Below are positions 56,892 to 64,000 of a DNA stretch of 64,000 nt, one piece after another (position 1 is the stretch's first letter; every line of letters begins with the position of its first letter). Below the pieces are notes generated by a model. That model did no database searches and was not told the origin of the DNA. It worked only from the letters and a program-made list of their open reading frames with translations. The position numbers and the translations under genes are program-made. The DNA is from Geobacteraceae bacterium. GTDB taxonomy: Bacteria; Desulfobacterota; Desulfuromonadia; Geobacterales; Geobacteraceae. The stretch covers positions 39,124 to 103,123 of the forward strand of contig JAMXLF010000013.1 of NCBI GenBank assembly GCA_024281055.1, given 5' to 3'.

Positions 56892-57917
56892 CTACATCTT
56901 ATGGCACTTGCCGCAATCGCCCTTGACGCTGAACGCATCCTTGCCGTTGTGGCAGGCGCCGCAGGATTTGCCGGTTTCCATATCAGCCATGGGTACCTGC
57001 TTGCCGCCGGTCGCGTACGGGAAGATTTTGGTGTGGCAATCCGCGCACTTGAACATGCCGAGGTGGAAATCGTGGCTGAACGTTGCGTCTCCCGCATCGG
57101 TCTTGAAAACGATATCCTTCGGCTTGAAGCCCGGGTGGCACTTGGCGCAGTCGCCGGCCGTCGAGAAGGCATCCTTGCCGTTGTGGCAGGTACCGCAGGA
57201 TTTGCCCTTGGCCATGTCGGCCATGGTATTGTGTCTGGCCCCTGCCTTGTAGGGGAAGACTTTCGTGTGGCAGTCCTTGCAGCTGTAAGCTTCGAGATGG
57301 AACTTGTGGCTGAAGACCGCGTCGGTGACGCCCTTGACCTTGAATGAGACGGTTTCGGGCGGCTTCATTCCCTTGTGGCAGTTGCCGCAGTTGCCGGCGA
57401 CGGTGAAGGCCCGCTTGCCGTTGTGGCAGGCACCGCAGGTTTTCCCCTTTTCCATCTGGGCCATGGTGACGTATTTCTCGCTGCCGGTGATTACCTTGCC
57501 GTTGTGGCAGCTGTGGCACTTCCCGTCGGTCTTGGCAATATGCACCTGGTGGCTGAAAACGACGTCGGTTGCTCCCTTGGCCTTGTAGGTTATAGAGCGG
57601 GGCTTGCCGGTATGACAACGGGTACAGGACTTGTCGTCGGCGACGCTGAAGGCCTTGATGCCGGTATGACAGGCACCGCACGATTTGGTCTTTTCCATTT
57701 CCGCCATGGTATAATGGCGGCGCTGTTTCAGGTTGAAAATTGCGTTGTGACAAATCCTGCAATTGTTGTTATATTGGGCCAGGTGAATGTCATGGCTGAA
57801 AATAACCGGATCGGCGTTCTTGAAGGTGAATCGAATGTCCTTGGTTTCTTTGGCTCCGGCGACGAAAGGCACAGTCAATCCTATGAGAACCGCGATCATA
57901 CTGAAACGTAGCTTCAT
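56892..57917 (-). CDS. Dodecahaem periplasmic cytochrome c (four c7-like units)
   Basis: A 341-residue protein with a signal peptide ending VAGA. Twelve CxxCH sites are present (CRICH, CGACH, CTRCH, CHSCH, CGACH, CGNCH, CKDCH, CGTCH, CAKCH, CADCH, CGACH, CGKCH). They group in threes, each unit beginning FSH(D/Q/K)(I/V/F)H with distal His ligands. This is the layout of the Geobacter sulfurreducens GSU1996-type polymer of c7 domains, a periplasmic electron carrier and store. The neighbourhood (mutL-miaA-hfq upstream) also agrees. The ATG follows AAGGAGT. Confidence 0.93.
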   Translation of the reverse strand: MKLRFSMIAVLIGLTVPFVAGAKETKDIRFTFKNADPVIFSHDIHLAQYNNNCRICHNAIFNLKQRRHYTMAEMEKTKSCGACHTGIKAFSVADDKSCTRCHTGKPRSITYKAKGATDVVFSHQVHIAKTDGKCHSCHNGKVITGSEKYVTMAQMEKGKTCGACHNGKRAFTVAGNCGNCHKGMKPPETVSFKVKGVTDAVFSHKFHLEAYSCKDCHTKVFPYKAGARHNTMADMAKGKSCGTCHNGKDAFSTAGDCAKCHPGFKPKDIVFKTDAGDATFSHDFHLGMFKCADCHTKIFPYATGGKQVPMADMETGKSCGACHNGKDAFSVKGDCGKCHKM

Positions 57918-57959
57918 GATGCACTCCTTGTCAGCTAATCATCGAATTAAAACCGCAAT

Positions 57960-57988
57960 ACTATACACATCCGGCAGTAACTCGTCAA
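57960..57988 (-). promoter_or_regulatory. Sigma70-type promoter for the cytochrome gene
   Basis: On the - strand TTGACG (57988-57983) and TATAGT (57965-57960) are 17 bases apart, close to consensus, about 40 bases before the start codon. Confidence 0.7.
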
Positions 57989-57997
57989 TTTAAAATG

Positions 57998-58026
57998 TTG
58001 GTTCATCGATGCACAGCCTGTAAATA
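57998..58026 (+). promoter_or_regulatory. Promoter for the DUF4124 gene
   Basis: TTGGTT (57998-58003) and TAAATA (58021-58026) are 17 bases apart, with an AAAGGAGG site before the ATG at 58058. It is back to back with the cytochrome promoter. Confidence 0.5.
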
Positions 58027-58057
58027 CTCGGCAGGTCGTCGGTCCAAAGGAGGGGTC

Positions 58058-58663
58058 ATGAGGTATCTGTTTGTGTTCCTGCTGGCAATTGCCGCGGCTT
58101 CCGCTGTCTGGGCCGAAACCTATGAGTGGGTCGACAGCGCCGGAGTAACCCACTTCACCGATGATCTCGACCGTGTGCCGGCGAAGTACCGGGTTCGACT
58201 CAGGGAGCGGGAATCGGTGAAAGCAGAAGAGAAAAAAGCTTCCTCTGGGGGGGATAAGGCTGCGGCGGTTGTTGAAAATACCCCCGTAAAGGCGGCAGAG
58301 CTTTACGGGGGACATGCTGAAACTTGGTGGCGTAGTCGATACGCCGATATCCGGCGCGAGATCGGAAAGCTCCAGGGTGACTTGCCGGCAAAGAGGGAAG
58401 ACCTCACGCAACTCCACCGCAAATGGGTAATCAGCAAGGGGCGTACACCGAAGCCGGATGATCCCAAGCCGGACACCTATTTCACCAAAGACGGGACGGG
58501 GACAAATCCATTGAATGCCCCGGGGCGCCGGAGGGTTGCCTATTTCGAAAAGAAGGCAGAAATAGAAAAGGATCAAGCGCGTATCGAAGAACTTGAAGGG
58601 CAGTTGAAGGCACTGGACTCCGAAGCAGCGAGCGCGGGTGTTCCGATGGACTGGCGGAAATAA
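58058..58663 (+). CDS. DUF4124 family periplasmic protein
   Basis: A 201-residue protein with a signal peptide (about 18 residues). The DUF4124 motif ETYEWVDSAGVTHFTDDLDR opens the mature part, followed by charged helical segments and a C-terminal coiled-coil-like region (FEKKAEIEKDQARIEELEGQ). AAAGGAGG lies before the ATG. DUF4124 proteins are common in the periplasm of proteobacteria; their function is unproven. Confidence 0.85.
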   Translation: MRYLFVFLLAIAAASAVWAETYEWVDSAGVTHFTDDLDRVPAKYRVRLRERESVKAEEKKASSGGDKAAAVVENTPVKAAELYGGHAETWWRSRYADIRREIGKLQGDLPAKREDLTQLHRKWVISKGRTPKPDDPKPDTYFTKDGTGTNPLNAPGRRRVAYFEKKAEIEKDQARIEELEGQLKALDSEAASAGVPMDWRK

Positions 58664-58856
58664 CGGCGTTGGCAACATCAGGGTGGGGGCGCCATTTGTG
58701 TTGTGCGGCCGTTATCGAAGACGGTGCGTTTTCATGGTGTCACTTCAGGAAAAATCTCAGCCGGCGGTTGCCGCTGCTCAACGCCTGATTACCGGTTGCG
58801 GGCTCTTTCAAGCTGTGTTATAAAAAGACACTTTCGATGTGGCGGAGTACCCATTC

Positions 58857-59687
58857 ATGCACGGTTTGGACAGAATACTGGAAGCAGCACTCGCAGAGGA
58901 TATCCATACCGGCGATATAACCACACTGGCGGTGGTGCCGGGTAAAAGGGATGCCGGAGCCATACTCAAGGCCAAAGAATCCATGGTGCTGGCTGGCATC
59001 GACGTTGCTGCCCGGGTTTTCCGACTGCTCGACCCCGCTATTCGTTTTACCCCGCGTTTCTCCGACGGCGCCCGACTCCAATCTGGCGACATTCTTGCCG
59101 AGTTGCAGGGGGATGCGGCTTTCCTTCTCCAGGGGGAGCGCGTGTCTCTCAATCTTCTTCAGCGTATGTGTGGTGTCGCAACCCTTACCTCCCTGTACGT
59201 GGAGGCGGTCGCGGGGACGCGGGCGCGGATCGTCGATACCCGCAAGACCACGCCGGGGCTCCGGGTCCTCGAGAAATACGCGGTGCGGGTTGGTGGTGGG
59301 ATCAACCACCGGACCGGTCTCTACGACGGGGTCCTCATCAAGGAGAATCATATCGCCGCCGCTGGCGGTATAGCGGAAGCGGTGCGGCGGGCCAGGGCCT
59401 ACATCCCCCATACCATGAAGATCGAGGTTGAGACGGAGACTCTGGGGGAGGTCGGTGAAGCACTTGCCGCGGGAGCCGACATCATCATGCTCGATAACAT
59501 GGACCTGGCTGCCATGCGGCAAGCAGTGGCAACGATTGGGGGGCGGGCGCTGGTGGAAGCTTCGGGGGGCGTCAGCCTCGATACGGTCCGGGCCATTGCC
59601 GAGACCGGTGTCGATATCATTTCGGTCGGTGCCCTTACCCATTCTGCGCGGGCCATGGACATCTCCATGCTGCTGGAGGGTTATTGA
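58857..59687 (+). CDS. nadC: Nicotinate-nucleotide pyrophosphorylase (carboxylating)
   Basis: A 276-residue quinolinate phosphoribosyltransferase. ALAEDIHTGDITT, the TRKTTPGLRVLEKYAVRVGG block with catalytic Arg/Lys, and EVETETLGEVGEALAAGADI are family signatures. It forms nicotinate mononucleotide from quinolinate. ATG 58857 has GGCGGAG upstream; GTG 58839 is an alternative. Its stop overlaps the birA start. Confidence 0.95.
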   Translation: MHGLDRILEAALAEDIHTGDITTLAVVPGKRDAGAILKAKESMVLAGIDVAARVFRLLDPAIRFTPRFSDGARLQSGDILAELQGDAAFLLQGERVSLNLLQRMCGVATLTSLYVEAVAGTRARIVDTRKTTPGLRVLEKYAVRVGGGINHRTGLYDGVLIKENHIAAAGGIAEAVRRARAYIPHTMKIEVETETLGEVGEALAAGADIIMLDNMDLAAMRQAVATIGGRALVEASGGVSLDTVRAIAETGVDIISVGALTHSARAMDISMLLEGY

Positions 59688-60700
59688 AAGAGCCGATAGT
59701 ACAGACCGCGGAGGACGGTACAAAAGACCTGGACCGGAAGATTCTGGAACTGTTCCGGGCAAAACAGGGGGGAACCGTATCGGGCGAGGAGTTGAGCAGT
59801 GCTCTTGCCGTTTCCCGAACGGCGGTCTGGAAACACATCAAGAGCCTCAAGGAATTAGGGTATCAGATCAAGGCAGTCCCTTCCCAGGGGTATCGGCTGC
59901 TGGCCTCCCCCGATCTGCTCATCCCGGCGGAAATCACTGCAGGACTGGGGACGGAACGGATCGGCGCGCGACGGCTCATCTGCTTCCGGGAAACCGAATC
60001 CACCAATGACGTCGCCTTCAAGCTTGCCGAAGAAGGGGCTCCAGAGGGCACCGTGGTGGTGGCCGAGTCCCAGCGCCGCGGCAAAGGCAGGCTGGGTAGG
60101 CACTGGGAGTCTCCGCCAGGGGTCAATCTTTACTGCTCCATTATCCTTCGCCCTCCAATTCTCCCCCAGAAGGCATCGCAGCTCACCTTCCTTTCGGCTG
60201 TCGCGGTGGCCCGGGCCGTGGCGGCAACGACATCCCTGCAACCCGCCATCAAGTGGCCCAACGATGTCCTGGTCGAGGGGCGGAAGGTGGCCGGCCTTCT
60301 CAACGAGATGAGCGCCGAAACCGAAAAGGTCAACTTCGTCGTGCTCGGCGTCGGCATCAACATCAATATGGAGCAGACCCAGTTTCCCGCCGATCTGCGC
60401 CATCCCGCCAGCTCTCTGGCGATAGAGGCCGGCGGGACGATAAGCAGGATCGGGGTGACCCGGGCCTTCCTCAAGGCCCTCGACGCTCTCTACGATGATT
60501 ACCTCGCCCACGGGTATGAACCCGTGAGGACGGAGTGGCTCGACCGCTCCAACATGGTGGGGCGGAAGGTGAGGGTTTCCTTCCATGACAGCGAGGTGAG
60601 CGGAGAGGTCATGGGGATCGATGACGACGGGGCACTGCTGCTGAAGCTGCCCAACGGCCGGTCGGAGAGGGTTCTGGCCGGGGATGTGACACTACTGTGA
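59684..60700 (+). CDS. birA: Biotin--[acetyl-CoA-carboxylase] ligase / biotin repressor
   Basis: A 338-residue bifunctional BirA. Residues about 15-75 are a winged HTH (SRTAVWKHIKSLKELGYQI). The catalytic loop is SQRRGKGRLGRHW, and KWPNDVLVEGRKVAGLL the second active-site motif; a C-terminal SH3-like domain follows. It biotinylates carboxyl carrier protein and probably represses biotin genes. The TTG start overlaps the nadC stop. It is coupled to nadC and followed by coaX. Confidence 0.94.
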   Translation: MKEPIVQTAEDGTKDLDRKILELFRAKQGGTVSGEELSSALAVSRTAVWKHIKSLKELGYQIKAVPSQGYRLLASPDLLIPAEITAGLGTERIGARRLICFRETESTNDVAFKLAEEGAPEGTVVVAESQRRGKGRLGRHWESPPGVNLYCSIILRPPILPQKASQLTFLSAVAVARAVAATTSLQPAIKWPNDVLVEGRKVAGLLNEMSAETEKVNFVVLGVGININMEQTQFPADLRHPASSLAIEAGGTISRIGVTRAFLKALDALYDDYLAHGYEPVRTEWLDRSNMVGRKVRVSFHDSEVSGEVMGIDDDGALLLKLPNGRSERVLAGDVTLL

Positions 60701-60774
60701 TCTGGGACCGATGAACGGGGCACGGTAAGCCGTTACCGATCCCCGGTCCCTATTCCCGGGTCCCGGAGGTTTTC

Positions 60775-61539
60775 TTGCTTTTAGTCATCGACGTGGGGAA
60801 CAGCAATATCGTGCTCGGTATTTACGATGGCGAGCTCCTGGTGAAGGACTGGCGCATCTCCACCGACAAGTCGAAGACCGCGGATGAATACGGCATCCTC
60901 GTTCATGACCTGTTCCGTCTTGCCGGGATCGGTTTCGCCGACATAAAGGACATCATCATCTCGTCGGTGGTGCCGACCCTGACCGGCACCCTGGAGAAGC
61001 TGTCGCTGCATTATTTCGGCTACCGTCCCTATGTGGTCGGGCCGGGAATCAAGACCGGCATGCCGATCCAGTACGACAACCCGAAGGAGGTCGGGGCAGA
61101 CCGGATTGTGAACGCCGTCGCCGGCTACGAAAAGTACCGCTCTCCCCTGATCATCGTCGATTTCGGTACCGCTACCACATTTGACTTCGTCAACAGAAAG
61201 GGGGACTACTGTGGCGGGGCTATCGCGCCCGGCCTGATGATCTCCATGGAGGCCCTGTTCCAGAGGGCCAGCAAGCTGCCGCGCGTGGAAATCATCAAAC
61301 CCGCTGCGATTATCGCCAAAAACACTGTGAATTCCATGCAGGCAGGCATCTTCTATGGATATGTGGGGCTGGTCGACGAGATCGTGACCCGGATGAAGGC
61401 GGAGAGCCGGGAAAACCCGCGGGTTATCTCCACCGGCGGGCTGGCCGGTCTCATTGCCCCCGAATCGAAGACCATCGAAGTGGTTGAGGAGTTCCTGACA
61501 CTGGAAGGGTTGCGCATCCTTTATCAGCGGAATTGTTGA
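60775..61539 (+). CDS. coaX: Type III pantothenate kinase
   Basis: A 254-residue ASKHA-fold kinase. [16 protein letters not shown] is the phosphate-1 motif with catalytic Asp, and [14 protein letters not shown] the later motif. It starts at TTG, with GGAGG well placed upstream. It phosphorylates pantothenate in the first step of CoA synthesis. It follows birA after a 74-bp spacer rich in GATC-type inverted sequence. Confidence 0.95.
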   Translation: MLLVIDVGNSNIVLGIYDGELLVKDWRISTDKSKTADEYGILVHDLFRLAGIGFADIKDIIISSVVPTLTGTLEKLSLHYFGYRPYVVGPGIKTGMPIQYDNPKEVGADRIVNAVAGYEKYRSPLIIVDFGTATTFDFVNRKGDYCGGAIAPGLMISMEALFQRASKLPRVEIIKPAAIIAKNTVNSMQAGIFYGYVGLVDEIVTRMKAESRENPRVISTGGLAGLIAPESKTIEVVEEFLTLEGLRILYQRNC

Positions 61540-61613
61540 GACGTTCCTGAAAGCTTCTTGTTCGGCAGAGTACGGTGCAAACGAGTAAAACCAAATATAC
61601 ATGAGGGGGTTTT

Positions 61614-63704
61614 ATGGCAAAGTACGATACTGCAAAGCTGAGAAATCTTGGAATTGTCGCCCACGGCGGGGCCGGAAAGACTTCCCTTGCCGAGGCTATC
61701 CTCTTTACCGTCGGAATGACCGACCGCCTCGGCCGGGTCGACGATGGGACATCCAACCTGGATTTTGAACCCGAGGAGATCAAGAGGAAAATAACGATAT
61801 CGGCTGCCTTGCATCACTGTGACTGGAATGGCCATGCCCTGCACATCGTCGATACCCCCGGCTACGGAAACTTCATCGCCGACACCCGGGCGTGCATGCG
61901 GGCACTGGGTGGGGCCGTGGTGATTCTCTCCGCCATTTCCGGGGTCAAGGTCCAGACTGAGGAGGTCTGGGAGTGGGCCAACGAGTTCGAGATACCGCGC
62001 ATCGCCTTCGTCAACAAGATGGACCGGGAGCATGCCAACTTCCTCCGGGCCATCGACGATATGGAAAAATCCCTCAAGGCGCGGGGGGTTGCGGTGCAGA
62101 TGCCGATCGGCGCCGCCGAGACCTTCGAAGGGGTGATCGACCTGATCCGGATGAAGGCGTACCGCTACGCCAAGGACCTGTCCGGCACGTGCACCGAAGG
62201 AGAGATTCCCGCTGAATACCAGGCGGAGGCGCAGCGCTTGCGTGAGATCCTCGTCGAGACGGTGGCCGAGGCCTACGACGCCCTGACGGAGAAGTACCTG
62301 GAAACCGGCGAGCTGACCGAGGAGGAGATCCTCGACGGTCTCCGCATCGGCACCCTTCGCTATACCTTCACCCCGGTCTTCTGCGGTTCCGCCCTCATGA
62401 ACATCGGTGTGCGTCACCTCCTCGACTATATCTGTCACTGCCTCCCGTCTCCCCTCGACCGGGGGCGGGTGCAGGGAACCAACCCGAAGACGAAGGAAAA
62501 CGAGGAGCGCTCCCCCGACGAGAGCGACCCCTTCTCGGCGCTGGTCTTCAAGACTACCTCCGACCCCTATACCGGCAAGATCACCATCTTCCGCGTCTAC
62601 TCCGGGACCCTCAATTCCGATTCGACTGTTTATAACCCGACCCGTGACTGTGAAGAGCGAATAGGCCAGATCTACGAACTGGAGGGGAAAAAACAGAAAC
62701 CGATCAAGCAGGCCGTTGCCGGCGATATCGTGGCGGTAGCGAAGCTCAAGGAGACCCTCACCGGCGATACCCTCTGCGCCAAGGAGAAGCCGATCGTTTA
62801 CGAGGGAATAAAGCCCCTTCAGCCGGTCATATCCTACGCCATCCAGCCGAAGACCAAGAACGATGAGGACAAGATCCACGGTGCGCTCCAGCGCCTCATG
62901 GAGGAGGATCAGACCATCCAGTCCCGCCGCGACGAAAAGACGCGCGAACAGATACTCTCCGGCATGGGGCAGGTCCACCTGGAGGTGACCATCGAGAAAC
63001 TGAAACGCAAGTTCGGGGTCGAGGTGGAGATGAAGACCCAGAAGGTGCCGTATCTGGAAACCTTCAAAGCGAGTGTCAAGGCCCAGGGGAAATACAAGAA
63101 GCAGTCCGGCGGCCGCGGCCAGTATGGCGACTGCTGGGTGGAATTCGCCCCCCTCGGGCGCGGAGAGGGTTTCCTGTTCGAGGACAAGATCGTCGGCGGC
63201 GTCATTCCGCGCCAGTACATCCCCGCTGTGGAGAAGGGGATCTTCGAGGCTGCCCAGGACGGCTTCCTGGCCGGCTACCCGATGGTCGACTTCAAGGCTG
63301 CGGTCTACGACGGCTCCTTCCATACCGTCGATTCGTCGGAGATGGCATTCAAGGTCGCCGGGTCCCTCGCCTACAAGAAGGCGATGGAAACCGCCAAGGC
63401 AGTTCTCCTCGAACCGATCATGAACATGAAGATAACCGTTCCCGAGGAGTGCATGGGGGACGTGATCGGCGATCTCAACTCGCGCCGCGGCAAGGTGGTA
63501 GGGGTGGAGCCGAAGGCCAATTCCCAGATCATCCGGTCAGTCGTACCGATGGCCGAGGTTCTCACCTACGCCAACGACCTTAAGTCGATGACCAGCGACC
63601 GCGGCATGTTCACGATGGAATTTTCCCATTACGAGGAAGTGCCGAGCCACCTGGCGCAGAAAGTTATCGCCGAGTCGGCTGCTAAGAAGGAAAATGCTCA
63701 TTAA
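61614..63704 (+). CDS. Elongation factor G-like GTPase (atypical P-loop)
   Basis: A 696-residue protein with all EF-G domains. G1 is AHGGAGKTSLAEAIL instead of the usual AHIDAGKTTTTERIL; G2 is RKITISAA without the ERG of standard EF-G; G3 is DTPGYGNF (usual DTPGHVDF); G4 is NKMDRE. The C-terminal domains IV-V include GGRGQYGDCWVEFAPLGRGE. This fits a diverged EF-G paralogue (EF-G-2 type). A canonical fusA is expected near the ribosomal protein genes, which are not here. The ATG follows GAGGGGG. Confidence 0.87.
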   Translation: MAKYDTAKLRNLGIVAHGGAGKTSLAEAILFTVGMTDRLGRVDDGTSNLDFEPEEIKRKITISAALHHCDWNGHALHIVDTPGYGNFIADTRACMRALGGAVVILSAISGVKVQTEEVWEWANEFEIPRIAFVNKMDREHANFLRAIDDMEKSLKARGVAVQMPIGAAETFEGVIDLIRMKAYRYAKDLSGTCTEGEIPAEYQAEAQRLREILVETVAEAYDALTEKYLETGELTEEEILDGLRIGTLRYTFTPVFCGSALMNIGVRHLLDYICHCLPSPLDRGRVQGTNPKTKENEERSPDESDPFSALVFKTTSDPYTGKITIFRVYSGTLNSDSTVYNPTRDCEERIGQIYELEGKKQKPIKQAVAGDIVAVAKLKETLTGDTLCAKEKPIVYEGIKPLQPVISYAIQPKTKNDEDKIHGALQRLMEEDQTIQSRRDEKTREQILSGMGQVHLEVTIEKLKRKFGVEVEMKTQKVPYLETFKASVKAQGKYKKQSGGRGQYGDCWVEFAPLGRGEGFLFEDKIVGGVIPRQYIPAVEKGIFEAAQDGFLAGYPMVDFKAAVYDGSFHTVDSSEMAFKVAGSLAYKKAMETAKAVLLEPIMNMKITVPEECMGDVIGDLNSRRGKVVGVEPKANSQIIRSVVPMAEVLTYANDLKSMTSDRGMFTMEFSHYEEVPSHLAQKVIAESAAKKENAH

Positions 63705-63727
63705 TTTGTGATAAGGGAGGGAGTGCG

Positions 63728-64000
63728 ATGGCCAGAAACTTTCCGCCGGAAACGGTCTGTGAACGCAAGGGGATTGGCGAGAGGGGGGCGAGCCAGCAGG
63801 TTCTCCTTCTGGTCCTCCTCCTGCTTGTGGCGGCCGGAGGTTATCTTTATTTTTTCACCGGTCTGATCAGGCCGCGGGAGGAGGTGGCAAAGTCTGCTCC
63901 TGCGCAGCCAGCTGCGGTGAAGATGCCTATCCCTCCCCGTCCTGAGCAGCCTGCCTCCAAGGAGGCGGTTGCGGTCAAACCCGAAGAAAAGAAAGGGGGG
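63728..64000 (+). CDS. Membrane-anchored protein, 3' truncated by the window
   Basis: The first 91 residues of a protein. A charged N-terminus (about 24 residues) is followed by one hydrophobic helix (VLLLVLLLLVAAGGYLYFF) and a Pro/Ala/Lys-rich periplasmic linker. This layout is common in SPOR-domain or TonB-like envelope proteins, but the C-terminal domain is missing. The ATG at 63728 follows AGGGAGGGAG. It begins 23 bases after the EF-G stop. Confidence 0.75.
   Translation, partial: MARNFPPETVCERKGIGERGASQQVLLLVLLLLVAAGGYLYFFTGLIRPREEVAKSAPAQPAAVKMPIPPRPEQPASKEAVAVKPEEKKGG

Noticed and set aside
61524..63323. A 599-codon - strand frame
   Set aside because: Antisense to the EF-G-like gene; the protein is Leu/Gly/Asp-rich with no family character.

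Overview
The window looks like chromosome of a Desulfuromonadales/Geobacter-type deltaproteobacterium (Geobacter or Geotalea). The main evidence is a 12-haem periplasmic cytochrome built as four c7-like units (56892-57917), lying close to mutL-miaA-hfq and nadC-birA-coaX, together with several radical SAM/B12 proteins, a PilZ protein and high GC with third-position G/C bias. The assignment rests on family recognition only; no search was run.

Region 1 (1-17.8 kb, + strand) is the left part of a cell-surface glycan locus. It holds three glycosyltransferases, a stand-alone carbohydrate deacetylase-like protein, a methyltransferase-deacetylase fusion, an acyl carrier protein, and an 882-residue protein made of three alpha/beta-hydrolase-like repeats. 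These are followed by a GT-C-type membrane glycosyltransferase with a C-terminal beta-domain, a GtrB/DPM-like GT2, a small EamA/SMR-like membrane protein, a secreted protein of unknown function, a lipoprotein that repeats the beta-domain of the GT-C enzyme, and a heparinase II/III-like lyase. The set suggests that a glycan is built, possibly acylated and deacetylated, and handled in the periplasm.

Region 2 (17.8-21.1 kb, - strand) encodes a large secreted fibre-like protein (collagen Gly-X-Y stretches plus fifteen 17-residue repeats) and a small Cys-rich secreted protein.

Region 3 (21.4-36.8 kb, + strand) is the right part of the glycan locus, driven by a good sigma70-type promoter at 21354-21382. 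It contains wecC, an acetyl-CoA-synthetase-like ligase, galE, a CgeB/rhamnosyltransferase fusion, wecB, more glycosyltransferases, glmS and a DUF3108 protein. glmS, wecB and wecC would supply UDP-ManNAcA. A 555-bp element with 40-bp terminal inverted repeats carrying only a GxxExxY gene sits between two glycosyltransferases.

Region 4 (36.9-47.8 kb) has a TMTC-like membrane TPR protein, two paralogous B12/radical SAM proteins with a rhodanese gene between them, an HsmA-family membrane protein, a three-repeat NrfJ-like lipoprotein and a 1160-residue OmpA-family protein with long Ala/Pro-rich repeats.

Region 5 (48-64 kb) is mostly conserved chromosome: mutL-miaA-hfq, an AI-2E family permease, a PDZ/radical SAM/DUF512 protein, a LuxR-type regulator, a PilZ protein, two secreted Ig-like proteins, the dodecahaem cytochrome, a DUF4124 protein, nadC-birA-coaX, an atypical EF-G, and the start of a membrane-anchored protein cut by the window end.

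The most unusual parts are the ACP plus triplicated hydrolase pair, the beta-domain shared between a glycosyltransferase and a lipoprotein, and the GxxExxY element with its 10-bp-periodic inverted repeats.
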